A DNA stretch of 58,112 bases from Nitrosomonas sp. (lineage in GTDB: Bacteria > Pseudomonadota > Gammaproteobacteria > Burkholderiales > Nitrosomonadaceae). The notes beneath the pieces were generated by a model. It had not been told where the DNA came from. It ran no database searches and saw nothing but the letters and a program-made list of their open reading frames with translations. Location of the stretch: contig JAJFJJ010000056.1 in assembly GCA_021774195.1 (NCBI GenBank), positions 1-58,112 of the forward strand, in the 5' to 3' direction. This document shows, piece after piece, positions 24,955 through 34,794 of the stretch. Position numbers and translations under genes: made by a program. How positions within the stretch are numbered: the stretch's first letter is position 1; each line of letters begins with the position of its first letter.

Positions 24955-25715
24955 TGTTTGTAATCCTTTAAATCGGCTAGGAACGCCTCAATACGTGCCG
25001 CATTAGCGCCTAGGTCGCTTTTTCCCACACGAGAAACTGAACGTATGTCCACGATTGAGCTATTTTCTTCATCACGTATCCGAATGACGACATCATCCTT
25101 AAACCGCATGATCGGAGTGGTGGCCGTGGCTTCAATATGGCCATCTGATGCCGAAGCTGTGACTATTTCCCAGCTGCGTGCAGTGACTAATGCGTGTGCG
25201 TGATTAAACACTTGATCTGAATTTTGATTGATCAGTACCGAAGTGAGGTTTGGGTAAGCCGCCTGCTGTAATGCAACCAGGTTGGGTGGGTTTTGTCGGT
25301 CGAGTGGATTGTTGCTGTCTGTGCGCACTGCCAAAATGGCTTTAAATATTGGCGGGTTCTGCAAATCTGTGCTGATGTCATGAATTGGCGGTACATTCGA
25401 GGCGGTATAGATTGTGGTAACAACCGGTGAGGCAGCGATTAGCCCTAATATTAGTCCAACCCATGCGAAGCGCCGACCGGAGATTTTTGGTTTGCGCGTC
25501 ATGACAATTCCGATAAAACCGGCAAGCAGCGCGAGTAAACCCAGTACCGCACCACCGACTAGCCCCAGCATGGCAAGGTTGAAATCCATTAAATCCAGTC
25601 GATGCGCAAAAACAGCAAAGAGGACTAAAACGGCCCCTGTTAGCGCAAGTCTTAAACTCCAATGCGCTGCGCGAGAAGGTTTTACTGTGGAATTTAAGTG
25701 AGTGTTATGTGCCAT
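24951..25715 (-). CDS. DUF1499 membrane protein
   Basis: A 254-residue protein with three hydrophobic segments (about residues 20-40, 46-72 and 82-104) and a periplasmic C-terminal DUF1499 domain beginning NVPPIHDISTDLQNPP, the family hallmark. The domain ends with SRVGKSDLGANAARIEAFL. The biochemical role of DUF1499 is unknown. Overlap with the lipase-like gene suggests the two act together at the envelope, but that is inference. Confidence 0.88.
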   Translation of the reverse strand: MAHNTHLNSTVKPSRAAHWSLRLALTGAVLVLFAVFAHRLDLMDFNLAMLGLVGGAVLGLLALLAGFIGIVMTRKPKISGRRFAWVGLILGLIAASPVVTTIYTASNVPPIHDISTDLQNPPIFKAILAVRTDSNNPLDRQNPPNLVALQQAAYPNLTSVLINQNSDQVFNHAHALVTARSWEIVTASASDGHIEATATTPIMRFKDDVVIRIRDEENSSIVDIRSVSRVGKSDLGANAARIEAFLADLKDYKQ

Positions 25716-25887
25716 GGGTGCTTTTCATATATCTTTTCAATCGATTGTTGTTATTGTGCTTTATTCTTAAAGCTCTGGTCAAATTTATTCCCTGATCAGG
25801 CTTTCTGTTCATGGGTTATTGCGAATGGGTTGGTTATCAACGAGAATGTGGTTGTTTATTAGGTAAATGTACAAATAAGAGGAACCC

Positions 25888-27114
25888 ATGTCACGACGTA
25901 AAGTTACTTTTAATAACCCGCAAGGTGAATCGTTATCCGGTTTATTGGAAATGCCTATGGGGTCGGTGAAATCTTACGCGTTGTTTGCGCATTGTTTTAC
26001 CTGTTCTAAAGACATTGCTGCGGCGTCGCGCATTACTCGTGCTTTGGCGAAGCAGGGCATTGCGGTGTTGCGTTTTGATTTTACCGGGTTGGGTAATAGT
26101 GACGGTGATTTCTCAAATACGAATTTTTCTTCTAATTTGCAGGATTTGATGGTTGCTGCAGACTATTTAGAACAACATTATGTCGCCGCGTCGTTATTAA
26201 TCGGTCATAGCCTGGGTGGTGCTGCGGTGTTGGCGGTGGCGCAACGTTTGGATAGTGTGAAGGCTGTGGTGACGATTGGCGCACCAGCTACGGCCGGGCA
26301 TGTGAAACATTTGTTTGCTGATTCTTACGATGAAATTATGCAGCAGGAGACGGCTAGTGTTGTACTGGCTGGGCGCAGTTTTACCATTCAACGCCAATTG
26401 ATTGAGGATTTGGAGAATTATAATACGGTGGAACACATCAAAACACTGCGCAAAGCGTTGTTGATTTTCCATTCGCCGGTGGATCAAGTGGTTTCGATTG
26501 ATGAAGCAGGGCGGATTTATGCCGCCGCCATGCATCCTAAGAGTTTTGTATCATTGGATCAAGCCGATCATTTGTTGTCACGTGTAGAAGATTCTGAGTA
26601 TGTGGCGGCAGTGATGGCTGCTTGGGTAGCGCGTTATCTGACCGTGAATCAGGCTGAAACTAATGCAGTCTCTTCGGTTGAAGAAGGCTGTGTTGTGGTG
26701 CGTGAACGGGACAAAAAATTCACCCGCGATATTTTTACAGCGCGCCATCAGTTGGTCAGTGATGAACCGCTGTCGATGGGTGGCGCGGATTTGGGTGCAA
26801 ACCCTTATGAGTTGTTGTTGGCGGCGTTGGGAAGCTGTACCTCAATGACGTTACGCATGTATGCTAATCATAAACAGCTTGATTTGCAGTCGATTGAAGT
26901 ATTGTTGCATCACACGCGCATCCATGCAAAAGATTGTGCCTCTTGTGAAGACCAAACGCCGATGATTGATCAAATGACGAGAGAGATCAAATTGACCGGA
27001 AATCTGGATCAGCAGCAGCGCAGCCGTTTGCTAGAAATTGCAAACAAATGTCCAGTGCATAAGACGCTGGAAAATCAGATTCAAATTGTGAGTAAGCTGG
27101 TAGAAAAAGACTGA
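25888..27114 (+). CDS. Bifunctional alpha/beta hydrolase-OsmC family protein
   Basis: A 408-residue fusion. Residues 1-250 are an alpha/beta hydrolase: FAHCFTCSKD (oxyanion region), LLIGHSLGGAAV with nucleophile Ser near residue 108, and a late LDQADHLLSR with the candidate His. From about residue 260 there is an OsmC/Ohr-like domain: MGGADLGANPYELLLAALG, then GSCTSMTLRMYA with one reactive Cys (about 316) and ANKCPVHKTLE with the other (about 387). Ohr/OsmC domains reduce organic hydroperoxides with thiols. The fusion is a known architecture; the hydrolase substrate is unknown. GAGGAACCC precedes the ATG. It overlaps hslR by one base. Confidence 0.93.
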   Translation: MSRRKVTFNNPQGESLSGLLEMPMGSVKSYALFAHCFTCSKDIAAASRITRALAKQGIAVLRFDFTGLGNSDGDFSNTNFSSNLQDLMVAADYLEQHYVAASLLIGHSLGGAAVLAVAQRLDSVKAVVTIGAPATAGHVKHLFADSYDEIMQQETASVVLAGRSFTIQRQLIEDLENYNTVEHIKTLRKALLIFHSPVDQVVSIDEAGRIYAAAMHPKSFVSLDQADHLLSRVEDSEYVAAVMAAWVARYLTVNQAETNAVSSVEEGCVVVRERDKKFTRDIFTARHQLVSDEPLSMGGADLGANPYELLLAALGSCTSMTLRMYANHKQLDLQSIEVLLHHTRIHAKDCASCEDQTPMIDQMTREIKLTGNLDQQQRSRLLEIANKCPVHKTLENQIQIVSKLVEKD

Positions 27115-27509
27115 TGGACAAAAAGAAAGAAGAAGAAAAATTTCGTGTTGATAAATGGTTATTTGCAACTCGTTTTTTTAAAACACGCTCACTTGCGGCG
27201 GAAGCGATTGAGAAGGGTCGGGTGACGCTTAATGACGTGCGTGTGAAGTCGGCTAAGCTTGTGTCAATTGGAGATATGCTGTCGATACGCATTGGCAATT
27301 ACCAGTATGAAGTGGAAGTGCTAGGCTTATCTAATAAGCGTGGTTCCGCCACCATTGCGCAGCAGTTGTATCGTGAGACGGATGAAAGCCGGGAGCAGCG
27401 GGAAATAATTGCTGAACGCCTTAAAGCGCAGCCGCAAGCGTTCTATACCAAAGGCAGACCAACTAAACGGGATCGCCGAGTAATTGCACGATTTAAATCC
27501 AACGACTAA
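27114..27509 (+). CDS. hslR: Heat-shock ribosome rescue protein Hsp15 (S4 domain)
   Basis: A 131-residue protein with an S4 RNA-binding domain at residues 9-70: RVDKWLFATRFFKTRSLAAE and GRVTLNDVRVKSAKLV. A basic tail (FYTKGRPTKRDRRVIARF) is characteristic of Hsp15, which binds free 50S subunits carrying nascent peptidyl-tRNA after heat stress. Its start overlaps the previous stop (TGATG). The link to a peroxide-detoxifying fusion upstream suggests a common stress transcript. Confidence 0.92.
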   Translation: MDKKKEEEKFRVDKWLFATRFFKTRSLAAEAIEKGRVTLNDVRVKSAKLVSIGDMLSIRIGNYQYEVEVLGLSNKRGSATIAQQLYRETDESREQREIIAERLKAQPQAFYTKGRPTKRDRRVIARFKSND

Positions 27510-27530
27510 CCCTATTTTTGAGTGAGAAAA

Positions 27531-28316
27531 ATGAGTAATGATACTTTTGATCTGAACAAAGATCAGTTGATTAAGCAATCGTTCGACCAGATGGATGTTC
27601 ATCTGCAAGGCACGCAGTACAGTAAAGCGCAAAAGTTAGCGCTGACTTGTCGTATCTTATTTGATAATGGCCATGATTCAGGTCTGGCAGGACAAATTAC
27701 CGCGCGTGCCGAGCAACCAGGCACTTATCTAACGCAACGATTAGGTTTGGGTTTTGATGAGATCAGCGCGAGCAACTTGTTGCTGGTTGATGAAAATTTA
27801 GAAGTGCTGCAGGGTGACGGTATGGCAAACCCGGCCAATCGTTTTCATTCGTGGTTGTATCGGGCACGTCCTGATGTGCAATGTATTATCCATACACACG
27901 CGGTGCATACCGCAGCATTAAGTATGCTGGAGGTACCGCTGGAGATTTCACATATGGATAATTGTGTATTGTACGATGACGTGGCTTTTTTACCCAAATG
28001 GCCGGGCGTGCCGGTAGGTAACGAAGAGGGTGCTTTGATTGCCGAAGCAATTGGCGACAAGCGTGCGTTATTTTTGGCGCATCATGGTTTGCTGGTTGCA
28101 TGCCCCAGTATTGAGGAGGCCTGTATTCTGGCTATTGCATTTGAACGTGCCGCACGCATGCATTTGCTGGCTGCATCGGCGGGAAAGATACAGCCGATTG
28201 ATCCGGACCTGGGACGTGAGGCGCATGACTGGATTCTGCGATCCCAGCGCAGTGCGGTTGGTTTTGCTTACTATGCAAGACGCAGCTTGAGAAAAAATGA
28301 AGATTGTTTGGCGTAG
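27531..28316 (+). CDS. Class II aldolase/adducin family protein
   Basis: A 261-residue protein from MSNDTFDL. The fold's metal site is visible: IIHTHAVHTAALSM supplies two His (about residues 121-123) and FLAHHGLLVACPS a third (about residue 185). A typical N-terminal stretch reads GLAGQITARAEQPGTYL. Members include fuculose-phosphate-type aldolases and epimerases; no specific substrate can be read. It lies 21 bp after hslR on the same strand and is likely co-transcribed. Confidence 0.9.
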   Translation: MSNDTFDLNKDQLIKQSFDQMDVHLQGTQYSKAQKLALTCRILFDNGHDSGLAGQITARAEQPGTYLTQRLGLGFDEISASNLLLVDENLEVLQGDGMANPANRFHSWLYRARPDVQCIIHTHAVHTAALSMLEVPLEISHMDNCVLYDDVAFLPKWPGVPVGNEEGALIAEAIGDKRALFLAHHGLLVACPSIEEACILAIAFERAARMHLLAASAGKIQPIDPDLGREAHDWILRSQRSAVGFAYYARRSLRKNEDCLA

Positions 28317-28384
28317 ATGACGATAGTGCATTCTTGTGGAACTCGGGCAAATAGATTCAGGCTGGTGGGCGATAAGATTTAAAT

Positions 28385-28413
28385 TTGTGCCTGGCTTTGC
28401 TTTAAGATAGAAT
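28385..28413 (+). promoter_or_regulatory. Sigma-70 promoter of tRNA-Val
   Basis: TTGTGC and TAGAAT are separated by exactly 17 bp, ending 11 bases before the first tRNA base. This spacing is typical of stable RNA promoters. Confidence 0.7.
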
Positions 28414-28424
28414 CCGTTTCTCCT

Positions 28425-28501
28425 AGGCGCGTAGCTCAGTTGGTTAGAGCACCACCTTGACATGGTGGGGGTCGTTGGTTCGAATCCAATCGCGCCTACC
28501 A
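28425..28501 (+). tRNA. tRNA-Val (GAC)
   Basis: A complete 77-nt cloverleaf. The acceptor stem AGGCGCG pairs with CGCGCCT, the discriminator is A, and CCA is encoded. The D arm is AGCTCAGTTGGTTAGAGC, the anticodon stem-loop has CCACC/GGTGG around TTGACAT with anticodon GAC at 28459-28461, and the T arm is GTTGG-TTCGAAT-CCAAT. No intron or neighbouring tRNA. Confidence 0.97.
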
Positions 28502-28779
28502 AAGACCTTTCCGCAGCAGCCCAATACCATCCGCAACACAATTAAACAAAAGCTATTTTGCTATCCATATTAATCCGTTTCGACCCTGTTGCGTTCGCGG
28601 TTAAATGGGGGTGTAAGTCGGATTGTATTTAAGAATTTTAATCTTATATTCCTAAATTCCCATGGAAGCTTTCTGATCAAATTATTGATTCTCTTAGTTT
28701 ATGAGAAATAATAGTATTTATACTGTTAATTATTATAGTGAATATCGCAGCATTTTATTAGCCTACCAATAGGTTATGA

Positions 28780-29235
28780 ATGATGAAGTTAAGAACCAAG
28801 CGGCCTTACTATACGACCTGGTTGCTACTGGCCATTTTTATCTGGACAAGTCTTATTGTCGGTTCATTAATGTGGAATTATAGTAATGAACGTAAACAAT
28901 CAATAGAATTGGCCGCAAATGTGGCACGTGCTTATTTCGATAAAGACACGGCATTTAGACTTTGGGGTGCTTCCCATGGTGGCGTCTATGTACCAACGGA
29001 TGAGCGCACTTTGCCTAATCCACATTTATCTCATTTACCTGAACGTGATATTTTTACGCCATCAGGAAAACGACTTACCTTGATGAACCCCGCATATATG
29101 CTTTCCCAGATGATGCATGACTATGAGGAATTATATGGCGTACAGGGGAAAATAACGTCCTTTCCTGACAAATTACTCAATTTACATAATATGCCGGACG
29201 AGTGGGAGTTGGCTATGTTGAAAGAGTTTAATTGA
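28780..29235 (+). CDS. Truncated Tll0287/DUF3365 sensor paralogue without heme motif
   Basis: A 151-residue protein with one membrane helix (about residues 13-33) and the first part of a DUF3365-like domain. It matches the N-terminal 150 residues of the GGDEF/EAL protein at 18730-20811 closely, including WNYSNERKQSIELAANVA and WGASHGGVYVPTDERTLP, and stops just before the point where that protein has its CLQCH heme site. No GGDEF or EAL coding remains downstream. It is either a decayed duplicate or a free-standing sensor fragment that could pair with the full protein. I see no frame in the following 280 bp that continues the domain. Confidence 0.8.
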   Translation: MMKLRTKRPYYTTWLLLAIFIWTSLIVGSLMWNYSNERKQSIELAANVARAYFDKDTAFRLWGASHGGVYVPTDERTLPNPHLSHLPERDIFTPSGKRLTLMNPAYMLSQMMHDYEELYGVQGKITSFPDKLLNLHNMPDEWELAMLKEFN

Positions 29236-29522
29236 GTGTGAATGTTTTCCATTGCAGAAAGCAAAATAATCAATGATATTCACTTTGTTTCTTCCTTTGG
29301 CGGCGGTTGGTCCTGAAAGCAACGAAGGGGGCGAACCATATGTTCGTGTCTTGCGTTACGGTGAATAATAAGTCCATATTGCCATAAACCTAGAAATCAG
29401 TTGACTGCTAAAATTGCTTACAAGTGATTTTTCTAGGATTAAGAATCAAAATATAGGGCACCCATCTATTCGATTTCCTATCATAAAATATGGTTCATTG
29501 ATAAGTTTAGAATTATTCTCGT

Positions 29523-30008
29523 ATGAATATACTATTTCTACATTTGTTCTTACTGATTATAGTTGCCAATGGCACGCCAATACTATTGCGTTATCTTTTC
29601 AAAAAACGATTTGCTTACCCGTTTGATCTGGGTTATGAATTTCTTGATGGCAAACGTTTGCTGGGCGATTCAAAAACTTGGCGTGGCATTATTGGTGCCT
29701 TAGTTATCACCAGTCTGTTCTCGTTGCTAATTGGATACAGTTTATTGACCGGTTTGCAAATCGCTCTTGGTGCAATGATTGGCGACTTGATTTCCAGTTT
29801 TATTAAGCGACGCCTTAGCATGCGTACCAGTTCGAGGGCGCCTGTGCTGGACCAAGTTCCAGAATCACTGCTTCCAGCCTTGTTAGTGATGCAAACGTTT
29901 TATTTAACCCCATTGACTATTTTCTTTCTAGTACTATTGTTCTGTATTTTCGAACTTGCATTTTCAACTGTCCTTTTTAAGATTGGTGTACGCCGAAGAC
30001 CATACTGA
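29523..30008 (+). CDS. CarS-like (CDP-archaeol synthase family) membrane protein
   Basis: A 161-residue protein with about five hydrophobic segments and the conserved CarS/DUF46 motifs: ANGTPILLRYL near the N-terminus, FLDGKRLLGDSKTWRG (about residues 41-56), GDLISSFIKRRL (about residues 84-96) and LDQVPESLLPALL. In archaea CarS transfers CMP from CTP to an unsaturated ether-lipid phosphate. Bacterial members occur without archaeal lipids and have no agreed substrate; a CDP-activated lipid is the natural guess. The ribosome site is weak. It is followed after 12 bases by a CDP-alcohol phosphotransferase, which would use such an activated lipid. Confidence 0.82.
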   Translation: MNILFLHLFLLIIVANGTPILLRYLFKKRFAYPFDLGYEFLDGKRLLGDSKTWRGIIGALVITSLFSLLIGYSLLTGLQIALGAMIGDLISSFIKRRLSMRTSSRAPVLDQVPESLLPALLVMQTFYLTPLTIFFLVLLFCIFELAFSTVLFKIGVRRRPY

Positions 30009-30020
30009 GTACAAAAAATC

Positions 30021-30611
30021 ATGAAGCCTATGGATCCAGAAATTTATAATTGGCCAAATTTTGTTAGCGCTATCCGTATTCTAATGGCCCCTATTTTGAT
30101 TGTCCTGGCAGTCAATCAGCAACCAGATTGGTATATTGGTGTCCTGATTTTTACGGTCTTTACCGATGTGCTAGATGGTTTTCTGGCACGCACTTTGAAT
30201 CAAATTACAGAAATGGGCGCACGCCTGGACAGCTGGGGTGATTTCATTGTTTATTCCACTATGGCATTGTGTGCTTGGCTACTCTGGCCGGAAATTGTCA
30301 AACAAGAAGAAATTTATTTCTTAAGTATTATTGCCAGCTTCACGCTTCCGGTTATCGTTGGTATCGTTAAGTTTAAATCATTGACCAGTTATCACACTTG
30401 GAGCGTTAAGGTTGCGGTAGCCGTAACTATCATTAGTTACATCCTATTATTTGGTGGCTGGTTTGATTGGCCATTTAAGGTCGCTGCTATTATCTGCATG
30501 ATTGCAGCAATTGAAGAAACGATGATTACTTTATTGATGCATCATCAACATGTTGATGTGCGAACGGTGTGGCAAGCTTTGAAATATAATAAAATGGATA
30601 AGCGAAAATAG
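30021..30611 (+). CDS. CDP-alcohol phosphatidyltransferase family protein
   Basis: A 196-residue integral membrane enzyme with about six hydrophobic segments. The catalytic signature DG-x2-AR-x8-G-x3-D-x3-D is complete: TDVLDGFLARTLNQI followed by GARLDSWGD (about residues 49-74). Such enzymes join a CDP-activated lipid to an alcohol, making phospholipid headgroups. Which alcohol is used cannot be told. It directly follows the CarS-like gene, forming a two-step pair. The soluble C-terminus is short and basic. Confidence 0.9.
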   Translation: MKPMDPEIYNWPNFVSAIRILMAPILIVLAVNQQPDWYIGVLIFTVFTDVLDGFLARTLNQITEMGARLDSWGDFIVYSTMALCAWLLWPEIVKQEEIYFLSIIASFTLPVIVGIVKFKSLTSYHTWSVKVAVAVTIISYILLFGGWFDWPFKVAAIICMIAAIEETMITLLMHHQHVDVRTVWQALKYNKMDKRK

Positions 30612-30674
30612 CACACTGTTCTTTATCTTTTGCTGTGTTGCAATTCGTTGTGAACTCGTTCGCTTTTCACTGCG

Positions 30675-30732
30675 CTTTGCCAAAAATAAACAACAATGCA
30701 CTCTAAGCACCATCCAACTGAGAATTTTAGGT
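30675..30732. repeat. Dispersed repeat, copy 1 of a ~58-bp unit
   Basis: The stretch starting TTTGCCAAAAA and ending CATCCAACTGAG plus TTTTAGG is matched with scattered changes at 57381-57437. It lies upstream of pepA. The 40 bp before each copy also share short blocks (TTTTGCTG, TGCAAT). Confidence 0.65.
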
Positions 30733-30827
30733 TTAAGCAATAAATCGTTCGAAAAGGATCAGAATCTTATTTTTCTATATGAATTATATGAAATAATTGC
30801 TACAAGTTAATGAAGAAGGAGTAAAAC

Positions 30828-32318
30828 GTGGATTTTGAAATTAAATTTGCAAGTCCTGAGAAACAGCGTGGTGCTTGCGTGGTTGTGGGTGTTTTTGAAT
30901 CACGAAAGAAAACAGATACAGCAAAAGTAATTGATCAGACTTCAGATGGGTATATTAAAACCATCTTGAGTAGGGGAGATATGGATGGTAAACCCAATAC
31001 AACGCTATTGCTTCATGATGTGCCGGGTATGCAATGTAAACGCGTGTTACTGGTAGGGCTAGGGAAAGAAAAAGAGTTTGGCGATAAGGCATTTCTAACA
31101 GCAACGCAGGCTGTTTTCAACGCATTCCAGAAAACAGGAGTGACTGATGCCGCGATCTTCTTGACGGATATTCCAGTGTTGGAACGTGATGTCAATTGGA
31201 AGATAAAGCAAACGGTCTTGTTAGCAGGGAGTAGCGATTATCAATTTGATCAGTTAAAAAGTAAGCCGGAAGAAAGAAAATATGGTTTGCGTAAGTTGAT
31301 TTTAGGAATAAGTAATCGGGCTGATTTGGCGGCAGGAAAGCAAGCCCTGCAACAAGGTCAAGCCATTGCGAAAGGTATGAGTCTGACAAAAGACCTTGGG
31401 AATCTTGCACCAAATATCTGTACGCCAACTTATTTGGCTAAACAAGCCAAGGATATGGCCAAAGAACATAAACTAAAGGCCACTGTCTTAGGGCGAAAAG
31501 AGATGGAAAAATTGGGTATGGGTTCCCTTTTGTCCGTCGCGCAAGGTAGTGATCAGCCAGCCAAGCTGATTGTTCTGGAATACCAAGGGCAAGCTAAAAA
31601 AGAAAAACCGGTGGTGTTGGTTGGTAAAGGCGTTACTTTTGATACGGGTGGCATTTCATTAAAACCATCTCCAGATATGGATGAGATGAAATATGATATG
31701 AGCGGTGCAGCAAGTGTTTTGGGTACGATGTTAGCCGTAGCTGAAATGAAACTGCCGATTAACTTAGTTGTGATTGTGCCTGCGACAGAGAATATGCCCA
31801 GTGGGTGTGCAACTAAACCGGGTGATGTAGTGACCAGTATGTCCGGTCAAACCATTGAAGTGCTAAATACCGATGCGGAAGGACGCTTGATTTTATGTGA
31901 TGCCTTAACCTATGCGGAGCGCTTTAAGCCGAAAGCAGTGATTGATGTGGCGACACTGACGGGGGCTTGTGTCATTGCTTTGGGCCATGTGGCGACAGGT
32001 TTGATTAGTAATGATGATAAATTGTCTCAGGAATTATTGAATGCGGGTAAACAAGCAGCAGACCAGGCTTGGCAATTGCCGCTATGGGATGATTATCAAG
32101 ATTTATTGAAGAGTAATTTTGCGGATATGGCGAATATTGGCGGGCGCGCCGCTGGAACTATTACAGCCGGATGTTTTTTGTCGCGTTTTACTAAGGAATA
32201 TCGATGGGCACATTTGGATATCGCTGGAACTGCTTGGAAATCCGGTAAGGAAAAGGGTTCGACAGGGCGGCCTGTTCCATTGTTAAGTCAATTTTTGATT
32301 GAACAGGCTGAAGTCTGA
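30828..32318 (+). CDS. pepA: Cytosol aminopeptidase PepA (M17 leucyl aminopeptidase)
   Basis: A 496-residue M17 peptidase beginning at a GTG preceded by AAGGAG. The C-terminal catalytic domain holds the two-metal site: [17 protein letters not shown] with Lys and Asp ligands (about residue 270), [13 protein letters not shown], and [14 protein letters not shown] with Asp and Glu ligands (about residue 350). The N-terminal domain may bind DNA in some relatives. It removes N-terminal residues from peptides as a hexamer in the cytoplasm. It stands alone between the lipid-enzyme pair and the NYN gene. Confidence 0.96.
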   Translation: MDFEIKFASPEKQRGACVVVGVFESRKKTDTAKVIDQTSDGYIKTILSRGDMDGKPNTTLLLHDVPGMQCKRVLLVGLGKEKEFGDKAFLTATQAVFNAFQKTGVTDAAIFLTDIPVLERDVNWKIKQTVLLAGSSDYQFDQLKSKPEERKYGLRKLILGISNRADLAAGKQALQQGQAIAKGMSLTKDLGNLAPNICTPTYLAKQAKDMAKEHKLKATVLGRKEMEKLGMGSLLSVAQGSDQPAKLIVLEYQGQAKKEKPVVLVGKGVTFDTGGISLKPSPDMDEMKYDMSGAASVLGTMLAVAEMKLPINLVVIVPATENMPSGCATKPGDVVTSMSGQTIEVLNTDAEGRLILCDALTYAERFKPKAVIDVATLTGACVIALGHVATGLISNDDKLSQELLNAGKQAADQAWQLPLWDDYQDLLKSNFADMANIGGRAAGTITAGCFLSRFTKEYRWAHLDIAGTAWKSGKEKGSTGRPVPLLSQFLIEQAEV

Positions 32319-32450
32319 GGTGAATGAGTTCGGTTGATTCAATTAAAGTGACAAAGCTGGGTCAGCCGTTTTCTTCTTATGTTTACCTGACCATGTTGGT
32401 CATGGATTACTCAAGCGCTTAATAAAGTTACATTTACTATAGGTTTAGCT

Positions 32451-33188
32451 ATGGCGGACACAGATAAATTGGCGGTTCTCATCGATGCGGATAATGCTCA
32501 GCCAAGTATTATTGATGATTTGTTGGCGGAGATTGCGAATTATGGTGTGGCTAGTGTCAAAAGAATTTATGGCGATTGGACGTTGCCTGCATTAAAAGGC
32601 TGGAAGGAGGTTCTTTTGCAACATTCTATTCAGCCAGTGCAGCAATTTGCATACACGAAAGGTAAAAACGCAACAGATAGTGCAATGATCATTGATGCTA
32701 TGGATTTATTGTATACCGATAAATTTGACGGATTCTGCATTGTGTCCAGTGATAGTGATTTCACTAAATTAGCTTCCAGAATAAGGGAGTCTGGTTTGAT
32801 GGTATACGGGTTTGGTGAACAAAAGACCCCTTCTGCTTTTGTTTCAGCTTGCGATAAGTTTATTTATACGGAAGTGCTACGTGTAAAGATTGATGAAAGC
32901 CAAGATAGTATCAAGAAGAAGACTGGCAGTGAATTGAAGCGAGATACGAAGTTGGTTGGTTTGTTACGTAATGCGATTGATGCGTCTTCGGATGAGAGTG
33001 GTTGGTCACAATTAGCGCCAGTTGGTAGTAATATTGCAAAACAGGCACCTGATTTCGATCCTAGGAATTATGGCTACCGAAAACTGGGTGAGTTAGTTGC
33101 TGCAATCAAACTTTTTGACATAGAAGAAAGGCAAATTAGCGGCAGCAACTTAAGGGTGCTTTACATTCGTGATAAACGGAAAAAATAA
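32451..33188 (+). CDS. NYN-domain putative ribonuclease with OST-HTH/LOTUS domain
   Basis: A 245-residue protein. Residues 6-145 form a NYN (LabA-like PIN) domain: LAVLIDADNAQPSIIDDLL with the first acidic residues, ATDSAMIIDAMDLL, and FCIVSSDSDFTKLASRIRE with the SDSDF site. Residues about 165-240 match an OST-HTH/LOTUS domain, which binds RNA: KLVGLLRNAIDASSDESGWS and RNYGYRKLGELVAAI. This pairing suggests RNA cleavage guided by the C-terminal domain. Targets are unknown. No antitoxin-like partner is beside it. Confidence 0.88.
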   Translation: MADTDKLAVLIDADNAQPSIIDDLLAEIANYGVASVKRIYGDWTLPALKGWKEVLLQHSIQPVQQFAYTKGKNATDSAMIIDAMDLLYTDKFDGFCIVSSDSDFTKLASRIRESGLMVYGFGEQKTPSAFVSACDKFIYTEVLRVKIDESQDSIKKKTGSELKRDTKLVGLLRNAIDASSDESGWSQLAPVGSNIAKQAPDFDPRNYGYRKLGELVAAIKLFDIEERQISGSNLRVLYIRDKRKK

Positions 33189-33201
33189 GTGTTTTGAAGT
33201 A

Positions 33202-34794
33202 TTAAAACCGTTCCAGAATAGTGTCTTTTGCAACGGGCAATGTGTCAGAGTAGTCTCTGCTGAAATGCAAACCACGACTTTCATGTCGTAGTAACGCACT
33301 ACGGACAATCAGGTCGGCGGTGTCAACTAAGTTACGTAGTTCTAGCAGATCACTTGAGACCCGAAAGTGGGTGTAGTATTCGTCGATTTCTTCACGTAAA
33401 AGTTCTATTCTGCGTTGGGCGCGTTGTAGGCGTTTTGTTGTACGTACAATGCCAACATAACTCCACATGAACCGACGTAATTCATCCCAATTGTGCGAAA
33501 TGACAATTTCTTCGTCGGCGTCGGTGACACGACTCTCATCCCAATCCGGTAATTTTACTAATGAAGCTGGGGATTGACTCAAGATATCCAAAGCTGCAGC
33601 TTGTGCTATGACAAGGCATTCAAGCAAAGAGTTACTGGCTAGTCGATTCGCACCATGCAATCCGATATGTGCGGTTTCGCCGATCGCATAGAGATTATTT
33701 AGATCAGTTTTACCATGCTTGTCGGTTATGATGCCTCCGCAAGTATAATGTGCAGCCGGTACAACCGGGATCGGTTCTCGTGCGATGTCGATGCCTAGTT
33801 GTAAACAGCGTGAATAGATATTTGGAAAGTGGCTCTTTAAGAAGTCAATCGGTTTATGCGAAATATCCAGGTAAACACAATCCAGTCCATGTTTTTTCAT
33901 CTCAAAGTCAATGGCGCGCGCCACAATATCACGTGGCGCAAGTTCTGCGCGTGAATCGTGCTTGGACATAAACTGTTCGCCATTAGGAAGTTTTAATAAT
34001 CCGCCTTCGCCGCGAACGGCCTCACTAATTAAGAATGTTTTGGCAAATGGGTGATACAGGCAAGTTGGATGGAATTGAATGAATTCCATATTAGCAATAC
34101 GGCAGCCGGCCCGCCATCCCATAGCAATTCCGTCACCGGTTGCGGTATCGGGGTTAGTTGTGTACAGATAAACTTTACTAGCGCCACCTGTGGCCAGGAT
34201 AGTGTTTTGTGCGGTGAGGGTTCGTACCCTATCATTTTTCGTGTCTAGAATATAGGCACCAAAACAGCACCGGTTATCTTCATCTGGGTAATCTGGGATT
34301 TTTTCGCTGGTAATGAGATCAATCGCTATATGGTGTTCAAGAATCTTGATATTGGGGTGCTGCCTGATTTTCTCGATTAGGGTTTGTTGAATTGCTTTGC
34401 CGGTTGCGTCACCACTATGGATAATACGGCGAACACTATGGCCGCCTTCGTTAGTCAGGTGGTAGCCGGTTTCGCTGCCGTGCTCGCGCGTGAATTCAAC
34501 GCCTTGGTCGATTAACCATTGTATTGCAGCAGGCGCTTGCTCTGCGACATACTGGGTAACTGTTTTGTCACATAAGCCTGCGCCAGCGATTAGTGTGTCC
34601 TGTACATGCTGTTGGGGAGAGTCATTTCCGGATAATGCTGCGGCAATTCCACCTTGTGCCCATCCACTTGCCCCATCGGTGATCGACAATTTAGTGACGA
34701 TGCAGACTTTCTTTTCTTGCGCTAAATTCAGCGCAAGGGTAAATCCAGCCAGACCGCTTCCAATAATTAATGTATCAAAATAATTGTTTTGCAT
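33202..34794 (-). CDS. nadB: L-aspartate oxidase NadB
   Basis: A 530-residue flavoenzyme that oxidises L-aspartate to iminoaspartate, the first step of de novo NAD synthesis. The FAD site is [17 protein letters not shown] (about residue 10); the succinate-dehydrogenase-like active region includes [31 protein letters not shown] and [13 protein letters not shown], and [20 protein letters not shown]. Length and order are normal. It is divergent from the rpoE operon, an arrangement also seen in other proteobacteria. nadA and nadC are not in the window. Confidence 0.96.
   Translation of the reverse strand: MQNNYFDTLIIGSGLAGFTLALNLAQEKKVCIVTKLSITDGASGWAQGGIAAALSGNDSPQQHVQDTLIAGAGLCDKTVTQYVAEQAPAAIQWLIDQGVEFTREHGSETGYHLTNEGGHSVRRIIHSGDATGKAIQQTLIEKIRQHPNIKILEHHIAIDLITSEKIPDYPDEDNRCCFGAYILDTKNDRVRTLTAQNTILATGGASKVYLYTTNPDTATGDGIAMGWRAGCRIANMEFIQFHPTCLYHPFAKTFLISEAVRGEGGLLKLPNGEQFMSKHDSRAELAPRDIVARAIDFEMKKHGLDCVYLDISHKPIDFLKSHFPNIYSRCLQLGIDIAREPIPVVPAAHYTCGGIITDKHGKTDLNNLYAIGETAHIGLHGANRLASNSLLECLVIAQAAALDILSQSPASLVKLPDWDESRVTDADEEIVISHNWDELRRFMWSYVGIVRTTKRLQRAQRRIELLREEIDEYYTHFRVSSDLLELRNLVDTADLIVRSALLRHESRGLHFSRDYSDTLPVAKDTILERF

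Noticed and set aside
28425..29235. tRNA-Val as an integration site with an adjacent truncated gene
   Set aside because: No direct repeat of the tRNA 3' end and no integrase were found nearby, so the truncated sensor gene is not evidence of an integrated element.
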